NCBI RefSeq assembly: GCF_003573695.1
Contig: NC_039359.1
Span: 89,942,566-90,006,565, forward strand
Direction: 5' to 3'
DNA from: Papaver somniferum
Lineage: Eukaryota; Streptophyta; Magnoliopsida; Ranunculales; Papaveraceae
DNA length: 64,000 nt
The position numbers and the translations under genes are program-made. Shown here one piece after another: positions 22,473 through 34,899 of the stretch (within the stretch, counting starts at the first letter, position 1; the number at the start of each line of letters is the position of its first letter). The notes beneath the pieces are model-generated. The model had not been told where the DNA came from and ran no database searches. It saw only the letters and a program-made list of their open reading frames with translations.

Positions 22473-23202
22473 TCTTTCATAAATATTGCCCCTGCACTTA
22501 TCTCGATCTTTCGGGCAATTGAGTTTGAAATTCCATGAGTAGTGTTGCTTCAAGTTTTCATTTGTTTCTAGTAGATTCATTTCTGTTAAGTATCATAGTG
22601 TTCCTTGAAATCCTTCTTTTCTTGTAAAAGTAAGGTCGCTCTTGTTGTTCTTCCGGGAATGACATTTTATGGGAGAGAGTTCATAATTGAACTTGTGCTT
22701 AATTGACATATCTTTGTGGGGAGTGCGGCTGTGGAATATTGTAGGAGTTTTCTAGTATCTTTATAAACTCCTTGATGAATGCATTCAGCTTCGGCTATAT
22801 GATTGCATCTAAAAAGTTGATATGTTGTTCTCTTTTGGTCATGAAGTATCTCTATGAAAATTTCATGAGGATCCCACTAAGGGGGAGTGATACATATCAC
22901 CATAGTATTATTGTCAAAGTTGTGATACAATTGACCTTTGATGATGTGTAATAATACTATGACATTGTATAACAATGATTGAGAGCAACTGTTTTCACAT
23001 TATTATTGCTATGGATCTTCAATAACGATGATACTGAGTTGAACACATTTAGAATCATGGAGTACTTGGAAGTGACGAAGATTTCGAGTATGTTGAAGAG
23101 CCAAGGATATCAATCATTTGGATGAGAAGCTACAAAGTTTTATTTATATTGTAATCCATATGTATTGATAGTTTTGTCAGTAAAATTGACAAAAGGGGAG
23201 AT
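22473..23202 (+). other. Copia G region between RNase H and 3' LTR
   Basis: No ORF supported. It contains AAGGGGGAGTGA at 22879-22890 and the terminal polypurine tract AAAAGGGGAGAT before 23203. Repeated polypurine tracts upstream of the 3' LTR are a known trait of Sireviruses. An envelope-like gene, found in some relatives, is not visible. Confidence 0.7.
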
Positions 23203-25701
23203 TGTTAGAGTATTGCTCGGTCGAACTCGCAAGCGTTGCTATCTCAAGCTTGTTTGTCAATGTTAGTGATCAAAACTATAAGTCTTGATTTCTAGTCTAC
23301 TTATAGATGTCTCAGACTAGGATATAGATTGTATGGTTGAGCATTAGACTTCACGGTGTTCATCATTTAAAGACGAAGAACTACTAAGGAGAGCTTGTGG
23401 AACTTCATCAACAAAAAGTATGTGGAGACTGAAACTCATCTATCACTTGAAAAGTCTATTTCTACTCTATCTCCTATATTGAGATATAAGTCGTAGTGCT
23501 ATATAGTTTTCTACTATGCACATTTGATATTTCGAGCTGAGTTTAACTCGCTTACATATTTCTCGAAATATGTGTTGGTAAGCTTTCGCTTTGACCAAGT
23601 TCATCTTATATTCTTGAAAAAAGTCAAAAGATGATCATGTGAAAATTGCCGAGTAACATCTTACATGGTTTATGTGATATAATCATCTGGTGTAGACCTG
23701 GAATGTTTCGTTATGATTATTTCAATAACTTTAAAATTGTGTTGATGCTAATAGTGTGTGAAAACGGCTATTGTCATCCTCTAAGAAAGTTTCAATGATT
23801 TAAATAATAGTTTAGAAAACTTAACCATTATTTGATTATGACATGTTGTGCACTCTTGCACATATGTACTCCATGTATGGGAACCACAGTATGCATACTC
23901 GTATGCATACCTGTTGGTTTGAGAAATCCGGGAACCTAAGTATGCGTACCCGTATACGTACTGGCGTGAGGTTCATGTCCGATATTTTCTTCTGGGATTT
24001 GTGGTTTGTGTACCAGTTTGCGTACTGGCGAAACCCAAACTCAGTCCGGGTATTTCAAGTATGCGTACCCGTTTGCATATTTGAAGGTTAAAGTTCTAAA
24101 ATCGGTTGTGTACATGAACTAATACATTTATATAATAAGGAATGCAATCTTTGCAAACCGTGGCTATAATTTTGATGAATTGATTCGAGTAAATCAAACC
24201 GATTTTGCTTCAATTGTGTTCTTGTATACTTCTATGAGAATATAGCAATTGAAACAACTCTTTAACTAGTTTCATTTGTGTCATTTGAACTAGTTATGGT
24301 TAAGATGAACAAGGTTGATATGAGAGTGTTCATATGTCTAACTTCTTTACCAATCTTGATCCAACTTGGTGTACACGTTTAGGTACGGTTACTCAAACCT
24401 AAATGAAGGTACATTTCATTTGTGTATAACAAGCTAAGTTCGATCTAACGGTTGAAAGATATTAGCTTGAATCTAATCAGGTTATCATATAACGGTGAAT
24501 ATTGAATGTTATTTTACCAAGGTAACTTAGATTACAAACCCTGATTTGAAAACTATATAAAGGAGAACTCTAGCAACTGGGAAACCTAATCCTCACACTT
24601 CTCTGTGATACTAGTTGCATAAGCTAGAGTCGATTCTCCTTTAACCTTAGGTTTTTCACGAAATCCTGTAGGTTAACGACTTGAAGACTTCATTGGGATT
24701 GTGAAGCCAGACCCAACTATTTTCTCGGTAGTTGTGTGATCTGATCTTGCTGTTTCTATAGTATTGAGTACTATCTTCTTTAAGATTTGCTCGAGATTTA
24801 TTATCCGATAAGTAAGATAAAAAGTAGTCACAAACATCTTCATCTCATCATTTGTGATTCCATAATATCTTGTTTCTCTTCCATACGATTAAGATTATTG
24901 TGAGGTGATTGATAATACTAGGCTGTTCTTCGGGAATATAAGTCTGGTTTATCAATTGGTTTTCGTGCACCTTGATTTATCAAAAGACGGAACAAAACTC
25001 ATAGGTATTTCTGTGGGAGACAGATTTATCTATTCCAATAGACTTTTCTTTGTGAGAAAGATTTGTTTATCAAGTCTTCGACTTTGGGTCGTAGCAACTC
25101 TTAGTTGTGGGTGAGAGCAGTTAAGGGAATCAAGTGCGTAGTATCCTGCTGGGATCAGAGATGTAAGGAGCAAAACGATACCTTGAATCAGTGTGATATT
25201 GATTAGGGTTAAACTATAGTCCAGTCTGAAGTTTATTGGTAGTAGGCTAGTGTCTGTAGCGGATTAATACGGTGTGGTTTTCAAAGCTGGACTAGGTCCC
25301 GGGTTTTTCTACATTTGTTGTTTCCTCGTTAACAAAACTTCTGGTGGCTGTGTTATTTCTTTTCCGCGTTATATTTTGTTATATAATTGAAATATCACAG
25401 GTTGTGCGTTAAAATCGATCAACTAGATAATCCAACCTTTGTTTGTTGATATAAATTGATTGATACTTGAAAGTTGGTCTTTGGTACCGTTCAAGTTATT
25501 TGTCCTTATTCAATCGGGCTCGCAAATTATTATTTATTTTATTTCAGATTGAATTGAGAAATAGAGATATCGCTCTTTAATATACTTTCCTATAGATTGA
25601 ATCTGACTGTCTAATTGATTCTCTTGAAAGTATATTGGAGTAAGTCCTCTCAGATTGCCAAATGAATTGTTGGTTGTGGTTGTTAGACCCCCGCTTTTTC
25701 A
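23203..25701 (+). repeat. 3' LTR of copia G
   Basis: 2499 bp matching 15306-17794 with many scattered substitutions and small indels. It ends CCCCCGCTTTTTCA at 25701, followed by TAAAC, the target duplication. Confidence 0.92.
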
Positions 25702-26730
25702 TAAACAACCAGCACTTCCTTTTTATAACAACACAACTCTTTATATTTCACCTCTTGATCTTATTCGTTAAAATATTTGGGGAAAGACTCCCCTTGCTTC
25801 TAAGGGAGGGGATTTATGTTATGTTATCTTCATTGATGATTACACTCGTTTCACATGGATATATGTTTTCTGTTTTAGATCAGATTTCTTAAAACTATAC
25901 ACTGATTACTCTAGAATTATCAAATATCATTTTGGAAAATCTATCAAAATCTTTCATGCTGATCAGGGAGGTTAACATATATCTACTTCTTTTAATGTAT
26001 TTCTCAACTCCGAATGTACCTTTCTTCAGTTGTCTGGTACAGAAAATCCAGAATAAAATGATATCAAAACCATCGTCATATCATTGAAATAGCTAGAACT
26101 CAACTTCTTTCTGCATTTGTTTCCTCTAATTTTTGGGGTGAGTCAGTTCTCACTGCAGTTTATGTACTCAACCATGTCCCAAATGTAGTTATATGAAGAA
26201 TATCATCATGAACATCTTTATGGAAAGTCACCTGCCTACTATGAACTTTGTGCATTTGGTTCAACATGGTTTGTTCTTCTTACAGAACGAGAACGAAATA
26301 AACTCGGCAAAAATAATGACATATGTGTGTTTCCAGGTTGTGGTATTGAATAAAAGGGTTATCGCTGTTGTGATCCAGAGAGTCGACGATTACGTATTTC
26401 TCGTCATGCTATTTTGAGAGAAAATATCATTTTGGCCTCTTTCTAGTAGTAAATCGTATACCTTAGAGAAATTCACATTCTAGATCCCTTTGAAGATGTG
26501 TCTCCATACAATCGCAACCAACAACTATTCCTATCACCAGTACTCTCAACACATAATTCATTACTATTGAAGTTTCTGAAGCTACTCCTGACCACCACTT
26601 TATGGACAATCCTAATATTGCCTTCCCAGATGGGGATCTTGTGGCTGAAGTTAATGCATTTCCTTCGCGTATTTGTCGGATACCAGCTAAGTTATCAGAT
26701 TATCATTGCTCTTTATCATCTATTTTTATC
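25702..26730 (+). pseudogene. Copia F integrase
   Basis: Continues the copia F reading after element G. The integrase core motif FIDDYTRFTWIY is clear near 25827-25865, followed by IKIFHADQGG (second Asp) near 25950 and NVFLNSECTF. The C-terminal VFPGCGIE and KGYRCCDPESRRLRISRHAI segments appear near 26325-26415, out of frame with the core. At least six stops are present. Inactive. Confidence 0.85.
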
Positions 26731-26739
26731 TTTACTTGA

Positions 26740-26990
26740 ACCTAAGTCTTTCAGGGAAGCATCTTTAAGTCCAGTATGGAAAACCTCTATGAAAGAAGAA
26801 TTGACTGCACACAAGGAAGATAATACATGGGACATGGTTGACTAACCTCCAATATAATTTGTTGTTGGTTGTAAAGGGGTCTACAACAAGATAAAGACTA
26901 ACTCATATGGTAAAGTAGTTCAGTATAAATATCGTTTAGTTGCTCAAGGATATAATCAAGAGTATGGTATTCACTATGAAGAAATATTTT
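26740..26990 (+). pseudogene. Copia F reverse transcriptase, 5' fragment
   Basis: Readable as EPKSFREASLSPVWKTSMKE, then after a stop VVGCKGVYNKIKTNSYGKV and YRLVAQGYNQEYGIHYEEIF. These are the first RT blocks of plant copia. The sequence is cut by the MULE, whose 9-bp duplication AAATATTTT ends the fragment, and resumes at 32271. Confidence 0.85.
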
Positions 26991-27070
26991 GGGCTTTTTG
27001 ATAAAGTACCCCTATTTTTAACATTACACTAAAAAAGTGCCCCCGTTTTTTAAATTTTTTTTAAAGTATC
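26991..27070 (+). repeat. Left terminal inverted repeat of MULE
   Basis: Pairs with 32182-32261. The shared inner parts are TTTGATAAAGTACCCC and GCCCCCGTTTTTTAAA, separated by a less conserved AT-rich stretch. Confidence 0.85.
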
Positions 27071-27451
27071 CTTCCCTTGACCGTTTTCTTTCAGAAAACT
27101 GGAAAAAACGGCAATAGTTAGTTACAGACGTTAATGCTTAGGTGGCAGCGAAAAAAGTCTAGAAAACCCTTCAAACTGAGTTGAGCTGAATCCACTTGAA
27201 CCGCCGATTCAAAACACCAAGTCAAGTTTCTGCAACTGTCATATTCCCAATTCAATACTCTTCAACCTGTATTTATAGAAATTATGAACCCAAGTTTTTG
27301 CAAGTCTAAAATTTTCACAAAAGTACTTAATTATATATATAAAAATATGTTCCAAAATATTACAGCATATGTTCAATGTTTTCAGCACCAAAATAGCACT
27401 AAAAAAAGACAACCCTAACTACTGTAAACCACATTATTATACTGGAACCAT

Positions 27452-30400
27452 TCACTTCTTTGGATGAGTGTTGTTATGTTTCTTTGAAGTTGTAAAAGCT
27501 TTATCAGGTGTCTTTGGAATATTAGATGGTTGAGATTTATAAGCTTTAGAAGAAGATGCAGCTTTAGAAGAATATGGTTGAGATTTCTTAGCTTTAGAAG
27601 TAGATGCAACAGGTCTTTCATTGAATGTAAAGGTAGCACCATCTACTTGAGTTCTCTGCCTCTTTGCTTTAGTATTCTTGCCAACATCACCACCTGGACA
27701 TGTGCTTTTGTTATGACTAGTTGAACCACAGTTTCGACATGAATATACCTTTGTCTGTGATTTAGGCTCATCCCATGCTCTCCTCCTCTTAACTCTAGGC
27801 CTACCTGTTTTTCTGATCTTGATAGCATATTCCAGCTCAATCCTTTCATGTTCTTCCAACTAAACAATAATAATGGACTATAACGTTAGAATGATATCCT
27901 AAAGAAATGAAGTCAACAATTAAAGTTAATAGGACAAATTACATGAAATAACTTGAACAAAATGACTAGAAAATATACCTCAGGACAATCTTCTTGAGCA
28001 GAAAATGGAAACACAACTGGAGCATATGTGGCCTGTATGCAGCAACTGAATAATAATGACAACAGTACCTGCCAACATTCCAAAATTGTTATTGCAATTG
28101 CATAAATACATAGTAAAGTTGACAAACAACAATAAAAAAAAATAAAAAGGGAAGTTGGACAATATGTACTTACTTTGTCCAATCAGGTATGAATGGTTTC
28201 AAGCAACAAATTGCATGTTGTCAAACAAAACCTCTGAGTTGCCATTGCAGACAACTACATGTATTTTCTTCCAAGTTGACAATAAAAACTTCCTTGCTAC
28301 CTTCATTTATAACCTCATACAATTTACCACTAACACATGGTTCAACTTTAAATGCACCAACCAACTTCATCATCTTCCCAATTAGTTTCATTGCAGTTGG
28401 AACCAATTCATCTGGATTCCAAGGTGCACTCTCCTTTCTTCTTTTGTGAAATATACTCTTAACCAATTGATTGTAAAGAATTCATAGTCTACATACTGGT
28501 TTGTCCCTAAGATTTTTGGCTATGGAATTAAAAGACTCACTCAAGTTGTTATTTAGGTGTTCACACTTACTAGTGTCATCAAAAAAGGCTCTATCCCATG
28601 ACTCAACACCAACCTCTTCAAGGTACACCACAACAGCAGCATTTTCTTTCCTCATATGTTTCTGCATACAACACACAGAAACTATAAACATATTGGCATA
28701 TTATAAGACATTACAAACCATTGAAATATCAACATGTATGTAAAATAATGTGAGATGTTACATAGAAATGTTTCTTCTTGTAGCATTTGGCTGCATTCCA
28801 AAGTAATCTATACAACTTTTGTCCCTTAAAGTGCTTCTTGAAGTTGTTATACAAGTGCCTGAAACAACAAAAACTTATAAGTAGATAGCAACTATATGAA
28901 AATTTATGTTCAGAACAAATAAATATTTGAGAATCTTACCTCCAATACTATCTATTGTGTGAGTCTGGGAACACAGCAGGAACAGCTTCAAGTAGCCCTT
29001 TCTGCCTATCCGAAATGAATGTCAATGGCTTTTCATGGCCTAAGAGAAATGGATTCAAGTCAGTCAGGAACATAGTCCAATTCTCAATTGTTTCAGCAGG
29101 GAAAACTCCAATTCCTAATGTGACTAATCCATTTTGTCCATCTAACCCTGTTGCAGCCATCAACACACCACCACACTTACCATTTAGATGACAAGCATCT
29201 AACCCAATAACTGATCTACACCCTTCAAGCCATCCTTTGATTGCTCCAGCAAAACTTATTTTCATGGACTCAAATGCCATGTCAGTCTCACAATAAGAGA
29301 AACTAGCAACTGAATTCTTGTTGGAGTCATACACCATCTTATTAAACGTAACTCTCTTTATAACTCCCACATCTAGCTTCCATTACTAAGTTCTTGGCCT
29401 TCCATGCAATATGATAAGTAATATCAATTAGATGAGAAGCCTTGAAATCTACTTGAATCTGTCTTGGTCTTGGAATCACATTTCCAGATCTCAACTTGCT
29501 TTGTACAACTTCAGCTACTAATTGAGGATCTGCAGACCTATTCATTATCTTGTCTGCAACAACCTTCCCCTTGCAAGTATGAGTTAAGTTCACACTCTTA
29601 CCTTAAATGTAGATTGATTTTTAAGTTTTGAAGAAAAAACAAACCACTCACACTCAACATCTCCTCTATGATTAAACCTATTTTCAAACCAAACCCTAAG
29701 TCTTCCCCTGTCACTCTTTTAATCTTTATACTCACATTCATTTAATACACAAAAAAGATTTAAATGTCTTTGGAATGCATTTTTATCAGGAAACTCAGTA
29801 CCTACAATCATTTGTTCTGGATCCAATGGTTGAACAAGGTTTGAGTCATCAAACAACTCACCAGGTTCATCCTCAAACTCATGATTATCGGCTTGGAATT
29901 TCTTGTAATACTCATGATCTTCTTCACACTCCTTACCTAAACAAGTACAATCCAAAACTAATCAGTTCTACACCATCATCACTTACCTAAAAAAGTACAA
30001 GCCATAACAACACAAAAAAAATTAATGTGCTAAAACCATAAAAAACAAGAACATTAAAGTGTAATTACATATTGTACCTTGGTCATTTACTTATACACCA
30101 TCATCACTTGAGTCATCATTATCTGCACAACTCCAAGGTGTTAGAACAACAATAAATGCAACAACTCATATTAAATGCACAAAGGTAGAAAAAAAAAGTA
30201 TATAAATGGTGCAGGTTATGATCACCTTCATCTGTATTTTCATCTCCAACATGTTCAGCATCACTTGCATCTTCATTGTCTTCATCACTATTATAAGAAG
30301 TTGCAGCTTCAGGATCTTCTACAGGATGGCATTCATCCACTTCTTTGTTCTCAAGTTGAATCACAGTCTCATCATTTTCTTTCATCTTATTTAACCAATA

Positions 30401-30772
30401 TTCTTGATCAAAATCATCATCAACTTCAACTGGTTCTCCATCTACTTGAACTGGTGTACTATTGGATCTTCCTCTCAAGTTATCACCAACAACACTTTCT
30501 TGAGTAGGTTGTGAACTGCCCTGCCCAAACAACTTCCTAGCAGTAGAACCACCTACACTTATGTTCTTATCACCTCCAAATCTTAGGATTCTTCTCACTT
30601 GAGGTGACTTTGATACTGCTTTCTTAGGTGTGACCTCCTTGTCCCAATCTAGATTATGAACCTTGACAGCCAACTCAATAAAACCATTACTATTTACTAC
30701 AGCATTCTCCCAAAACCAAAAAAAGGCATGATCATTTTTAGTGTCCATGGAACTCCATGTCCTGATGTCCAT
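27452..30772 (-). pseudogene. MULE transposase (mudrA-like), multi-exon, decayed
   Basis: Read right to left on the minus strand. 30130-30772 is an acidic N-terminal region (SMDIRTWSSMD start, later DNDDSSDDG). 29730-29940 has GTEFPDKNAFQRHL then KSDRGRLRVWFENRF. 29342-29593 has NLTHTCKGKVV. 28948-29370 is the catalytic MULE domain (SVIGLDACHLNGKCGGVL, LGIGVFPAETIENW, FISDRQKGLLEAVPAVFP). 28221-28860 has LNNNLSESFNSIAKNLRDKP and a SWIM finger CSCLQWQLRGFV whose third Cys is a TGA stop. 27452-27859 ends in a zinc knuckle CRNCGSTSHNKSTCPGG. GT/AG introns separate the blocks. Stops near 29732 and 28240 and frameshifts near 29590 and 29350 make it inactive. The catalytic domain itself is well preserved. 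Confidence 0.88.
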
Positions 30773-31078
30773 AGAAAAACAAGATCATCTATATCTTCCA
30801 AACAGATCTTCATATGAACCATTTGCTCTAATATTCTCAGATGCATCTTATCTCTTTCTAACTGTTTGAAAACAAGCTCAATCTTACTCTCAATGCAATA
30901 ACATCGTATATTTCTAATCTTGATTTTTCTCTTAACAATGTTATTACTGTAAAAAACAGAAATACAAATAAATTATTAGATTTTAAAGTGATCTGTTAAA
31001 TTCTGTTAAGCATAAAGACATAATCAAGATGTACATCACATGAGACGGTCATGACACGGTCATGAGACGGAGACGGTT

Positions 31079-31321
31079 AAAATCATTACTGAATTGTTTA
31101 GCTCCAGTACTTTGAGGCAGTATAGAATCAAACACAAGAAAGTCGATATGAAGTCTGCTAAAAAATGGGCAGGACAAACAAAAATGGGTTTGGACTATTT
31201 TTACAGTCATGATCCAACAGTTGTACCCAGGGACTTGAAGTGCGATAACATTCTCAATGGTACACATGGTGACATTATAAAGAAGGGACTTAGGGTTTGC
31301 CACTGCAATGGAATATATTAA
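31079..31321 (+). pseudogene. WNK kinase-like gene fragment captured by the MULE
   Basis: About 80 codons resembling the catalytic-loop exon of plant WNK (with-no-lysine) protein kinases. [20 protein letters not shown] is followed by [19 protein letters not shown], then [15 protein letters not shown]. The usual HRDLKCDN has become PRDLKCDN and the downstream GDLGLA block is lost, so it cannot encode an active kinase. It lies between the transposase 5' side and the right inverted repeat, so it is host DNA carried by the transposon. Family assignment rests on the loop and the TLRQYR block. Confidence 0.72.
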
Positions 31322-32181
31322 GAGTGCAATGAGAAGAACAAAGAATTGGTTGATATACAAAAGAATCAAGACATCATGCTTATCTTAATTACTTTCTTGT
31401 TATTACAAATGAGTACATTTTGTAATGGTTTTGATGTGCTGGATATACAAAAGAATCAAGACACTTAGACACATAAGCTTGAATCACACCCTAAAATTAA
31501 ACAATTATTCACCTTTTTATGGGGATTATTATTATTATTTCTTTAATTTTATAAAATTATTGAATTTGAATTTTTTTTTTGCAGAAATAAAGAACCCGAT
31601 TCTTCACAGACATCGTTCTTTTCCAGATTCAGGATTCACAGATAAAAATTAAAAGGAAAAAACAAAAAAGATGATGGGTGATGAAGATTCTTCAAGGAAA
31701 AAAACAAAAAAAAAGATAAAACAATTATGCAAAAGTTAGATTTCACAAAAAAAAAAAGGTTAGGGTTTCCCTTTATGTTGACAGAAAAAGCATCCAAATC
31801 ATTTGATTTCATCATGCAAGTACAGATCTACAAAACAAAAGTTAGGGTTTCAAATCTTGTTACCTGGATATCCCTTTCTCCTTTCCAGTCGACGTCACGG
31901 ACGATATATCTTCGTTCATCTTCAATTGATTCAATTAAATCATCAACTACAACCAACTATCCTATTGATTCTATCGATTCAATCAAACCACCATTTTTTC
32001 CCCTTTCAGAAACAAAACAGAGAGAAGAAGAGGAGTGTCGGCTGAAAAATAAGAAAGAGTTTACTCTCTCAAACTCGATTAGTTTACTGGGGTGGTAAAT
32101 GGTCATATGACCCCCAATTTTTACTTGGTAAACGACCTTTGACTCATTTAGTGGGCCCAGGACATGAAAGTTAACTGTGAG
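31322..32181. other. MULE subterminal region, noncoding
   Basis: AT-rich sequence without a supported gene. A 22-base word starting GATATACAAAAG occurs at about 31352 and 31441. Dense A-runs lie at 31640-31760. Confidence 0.55.
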
Positions 32182-32261
32182 GGGCAGTTTAACAAATTTT
32201 TAAAAAACGGGGGCATTTTTAAGTGGGTATTCAAAAAGCGGGGTACTTTATCAAAATTCCC
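32182..32261 (-). repeat. Right terminal inverted repeat of MULE
   Basis: Reverse complement of the left end with mismatches; the last bases AAAATTCCC adjoin target duplication AAATATTTT. Confidence 0.85.
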
Positions 32262-32270
32262 AAATATTTT

Positions 32271-32462
32271 TTATTGTTGAAAAATGTCTTTCTTCATTGA
32301 GACCTTCAAGAAGAAGTATATATGAAACCACCGCCTGGATTGTCTCACTCTCTAAATCAGGTATGCAAGCTTCGTAAAGCTCTATATGGACTTAAACAAA
32401 AACCTCGTGGTTGGTTTGAGAAATTTTCCAATGCAGTTCTCCTTGGTTGGTTTGAGAAATAT
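32271..32462 (+). pseudogene. Copia F reverse transcriptase, middle fragment
   Basis: After the MULE, frame-shifted segments read [18 protein letters not shown] then [20 protein letters not shown], standard copia RT blocks upstream of the YVDD site. The YVDD region itself is absent; sequence between here and the RNase H at 56248 was lost or replaced when D joined. A short copy of TTGGTTTGAGAAAT (32411 and 32445) marks a patched junction with D. Confidence 0.82.
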
Positions 32463-33435
32463 CCTTGGTTGGCATACTTATTGACTACAGGAGGAAGTAC
32501 CCTGATGCGAAATTCCAATTGTTGTGCATGAGTTTGCACTCAAGCATACTAAAATTCATATGAAGTGACAGAGCTCTACTCAGATAGTCGCACTATGGAC
32601 ATCAATATCCGGATTCAAAACTAATCACATGGATAGATCAATAAGATGGATATAGAAAAACATAGATGGTTTTGATGTTTACTAGGTGAACGGTGTTTCT
32701 CATATCTGTCTGAAGGCCTCCGCCAAAATGAACCATCCTAATGGACTGAGATACTAGTCTGACTAATATCAACATACTGGCATATACAAGGGAACCAGTG
32801 ATTGATAATCCTAACTCTAGGTCAACACAACTGGCATATACAAGGGTTCCAGTGGTCGACTTTATTGAATTTATTCCAGTTGGTCTGATGGTCTGGTCTC
32901 TCTTTTTTTTTTTTTTGTATCTCAATCACTCTAATTCACCATAGCATTGGTAACAACTTGAATCGTGAGCCCCACCTAATCACTTAGAGAAACATAGTTT
33001 AAAAACAAAAAAAAATAAAAACAGAAGTGAAAAGGAGTCAACGAGATATGGTGAAACTATTATGTTATTTCTAACACCTAAGCTCTGTGCTTTTATGAAT
33101 AGACTCTTTAGATGTTGCCATCTAGTCAGATTGGTTCCTCAACTCCTACAACCAAAATGCTTCCATCCACTTAGATTGGTTAGTACCATCCTTAATAGGG
33201 ATAAATTTCTACACTCTGGAGTTTATTTATTGCAACGAAAAGGTAACAAAAAGTTCTACCCCACCCCCAAACTTAAATCTAACATTGTCCTCAATGTTTC
33301 TAATCAAATAACAGTACCAAAAATATAAGTAACAAGAGGAAATAGTAAAGAGAGAAGTCGGAAAGATAGTACCTGGGTGAAGTGTAACCAAAAACCTACA
33401 AAAATATTATACAACATACAAAATCGCCTCGATGG
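32463..33435 (-). other. 3' noncoding region of element D (left end)
   Basis: Matches the 3' noncoding parts of B (40564-41817) and C. Contains the shared block: minus strand ACATTGAGGACAATGT at 33282-33297 next to a TTTGGGGGTGGGG tract. The left edge is the junction with copia F. No gene. Confidence 0.75.
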
Positions 33436-34899
33436 TCAATCAAGGTAAACAGGGTCCTCCAGAGGGACCTCCTCAACATCACCTGTAGGAAAAGGCTCTA
33501 AAAAGGGCTTCAATCGCTGACCGTTAACCTTCGAAGAACTACTACCATCTGGTGTCTCAATCTCAACAGCGCCATGAGGAAAAACAGTACGGACCACAAA
33601 AGGACCAGTCCACCGAGAGCGCAACTTCCCGGGGAATAGATGCAAACGAGTGTCATACAGAAGAACTTTTTGACATGGAAAAAATGACTTTCGTAAAATA
33701 TTCCTATCATGCACAAGTTTCATTTTGTTCTTATACTCCTTAGCACTATCGTATGCATCTCTACGAATCTCCTCCAACTCATTGAGCTGGAGCTTTCTTT
33801 GAGCTCCTGCCTTGTCAAGTGAAAAGTTTAAGTTCTTAATAGCCCAATAGGCTCGATGCTCTAACTCAACAGGCAGGTGACATGCCTTTCCAAACACTAA
33901 ACGATAAGGTGACATTCCAATGGGTATCTTAAACGCAGTACAGTAAGCCCATAAGGAATCAGTAAGCCTCGACGACTAGTGTTTCCTATTTGGATTAACT
34001 GTTTTCTCTAGAATACGTTTAATTTTCCTACTGGAAACCTCTACCTGACCACTAGTATGAGGGTGATATGGGGTTGCTACTTTATGGGTAATACAATATT
34101 GTTTCATTAAAAGAGAAAACGGTTTATTACAAAAGTGTGAACCTCCATCACTAATTATAGCTCGCGGCGTACCAAAACGTGTAAGTATATTCTCTTTCAA
34201 AAACTGGACTACGACCCTGTGGTCATTCATTCTACACAGAACCGCCTCAACCCACTTAGACACATAGTCTACAGCGACAAGTATGTAAAGATAACCAAAC
34301 GAAATAGGAAATGGACCCATAAAATCAATGCCCCACACATCAAAGACCTCAATCACTAAAATAAGGTTCAAAGGCATCATATTTCTACGAGAAATGGTTC
34401 CTACCTTCTGGCAACGCTCACAAGAAACACAATGACTATGGGAATCTTTAAACAACAAAGGCCAGTAAAATCCACACTGCAAAATCTTAGCAGCAATCTT
34501 CTTAGCACTAAAATGACCCCCACATGCATGTTCATAGCAAAAGGAGGTAATACTAGACTGGTCACTCTCAGATACACATCTCCTAATAATCTGGTCCGGA
34601 CAATACTTAAACGAATAAGGATCGTCCCAAAAGAAATGCTTAACCTCGGCTAAAAACCTAGAACGGTCTTGCTTACCCCAATATTGAGGGGTTCGACCAG
34701 TAATAAGATAATTCACTATATTTTCGTACCAAGGTGATTGGGAAACAAAGAACAATTGTTCATCAGGAAAGCTATCCCTTATAGGAAGGGAATCACTAGG
34801 GGAACTAACAACTAGCCTAGAAAAGTGATGTGCTACTACATTTTCTGCACTCTTTTTGTCTCTAATGTCTAGGGAAAATTCCTTAACAATAGGATCCAT
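33436..34899 (-). pseudogene. Element D integrase
   Basis: Two open pieces in the same frame (33976-34899 and 33436-33915) separated by a single TAG near 33976, where relatives have Trp. The zinc-binding part includes [16 protein letters not shown] and [11 protein letters not shown]. Core: [10 protein letters not shown] (first Asp), [13 protein letters not shown] (second Asp), [19 protein letters not shown] (Glu). After the stop: [20 protein letters not shown] and the C-terminal [20 protein letters not shown], a GPF/Y-type module. The RNase H frame runs into it through a one-base shift near 34890. Confidence 0.92.

Larger units (their letters stand above)
15306..25701 (+). mobile_element. Ty1/copia element G, SIRE-like
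   Basis: Complete LTR retrotransposon with 5' LTR 15306-17794, PBS 17797-17808 (TGGTATCAGAGC), gag and pol remnants, an internal AAGGGGGAGTGA tract at 22879-22890, a polypurine tract before 23203 and 3' LTR 23203-25701. The target duplication TAAAC is perfect (15301-15305 and 25702-25706). LTRs of about 2.5 kb, a gap of 730 bp between RNase H and 3' LTR, and repeated polypurine tracts fit the SIRE/Maximus group. Cassandra 1 sits between gag and protease. The LTRs are visibly diverged, so G is older than C. Confidence 0.93.
26991..32261 (-). mobile_element. MuDR-type MULE with captured kinase fragment
   Basis: 5271 bp with a perfect 9-bp target duplication AAATATTTT (26982-26990 and 32262-32270). 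The ends are inverted repeats: the left begins GGGCTTTTTGATAAAGTACC and the right, reversed, begins GGGAATTTTGATAAAGTACC, with similarity extending roughly 70-80 bases (both contain GTGCCCCCGTTTTTTAAA-like sequence). Inside is a minus-strand mudrA-like transposase with introns and, at 31079-31321, a plus-strand piece resembling a WNK protein kinase. The 9-bp duplication plus transposase type firmly assign it to Mutator. It inserted into copia F's RT. Confidence 0.93.

Noticed and set aside
31079..31321. Functional protein kinase gene
   Set aside because: Single fragment, HRD changed to PRD, DFG/DLG region missing, enclosed in a transposon.
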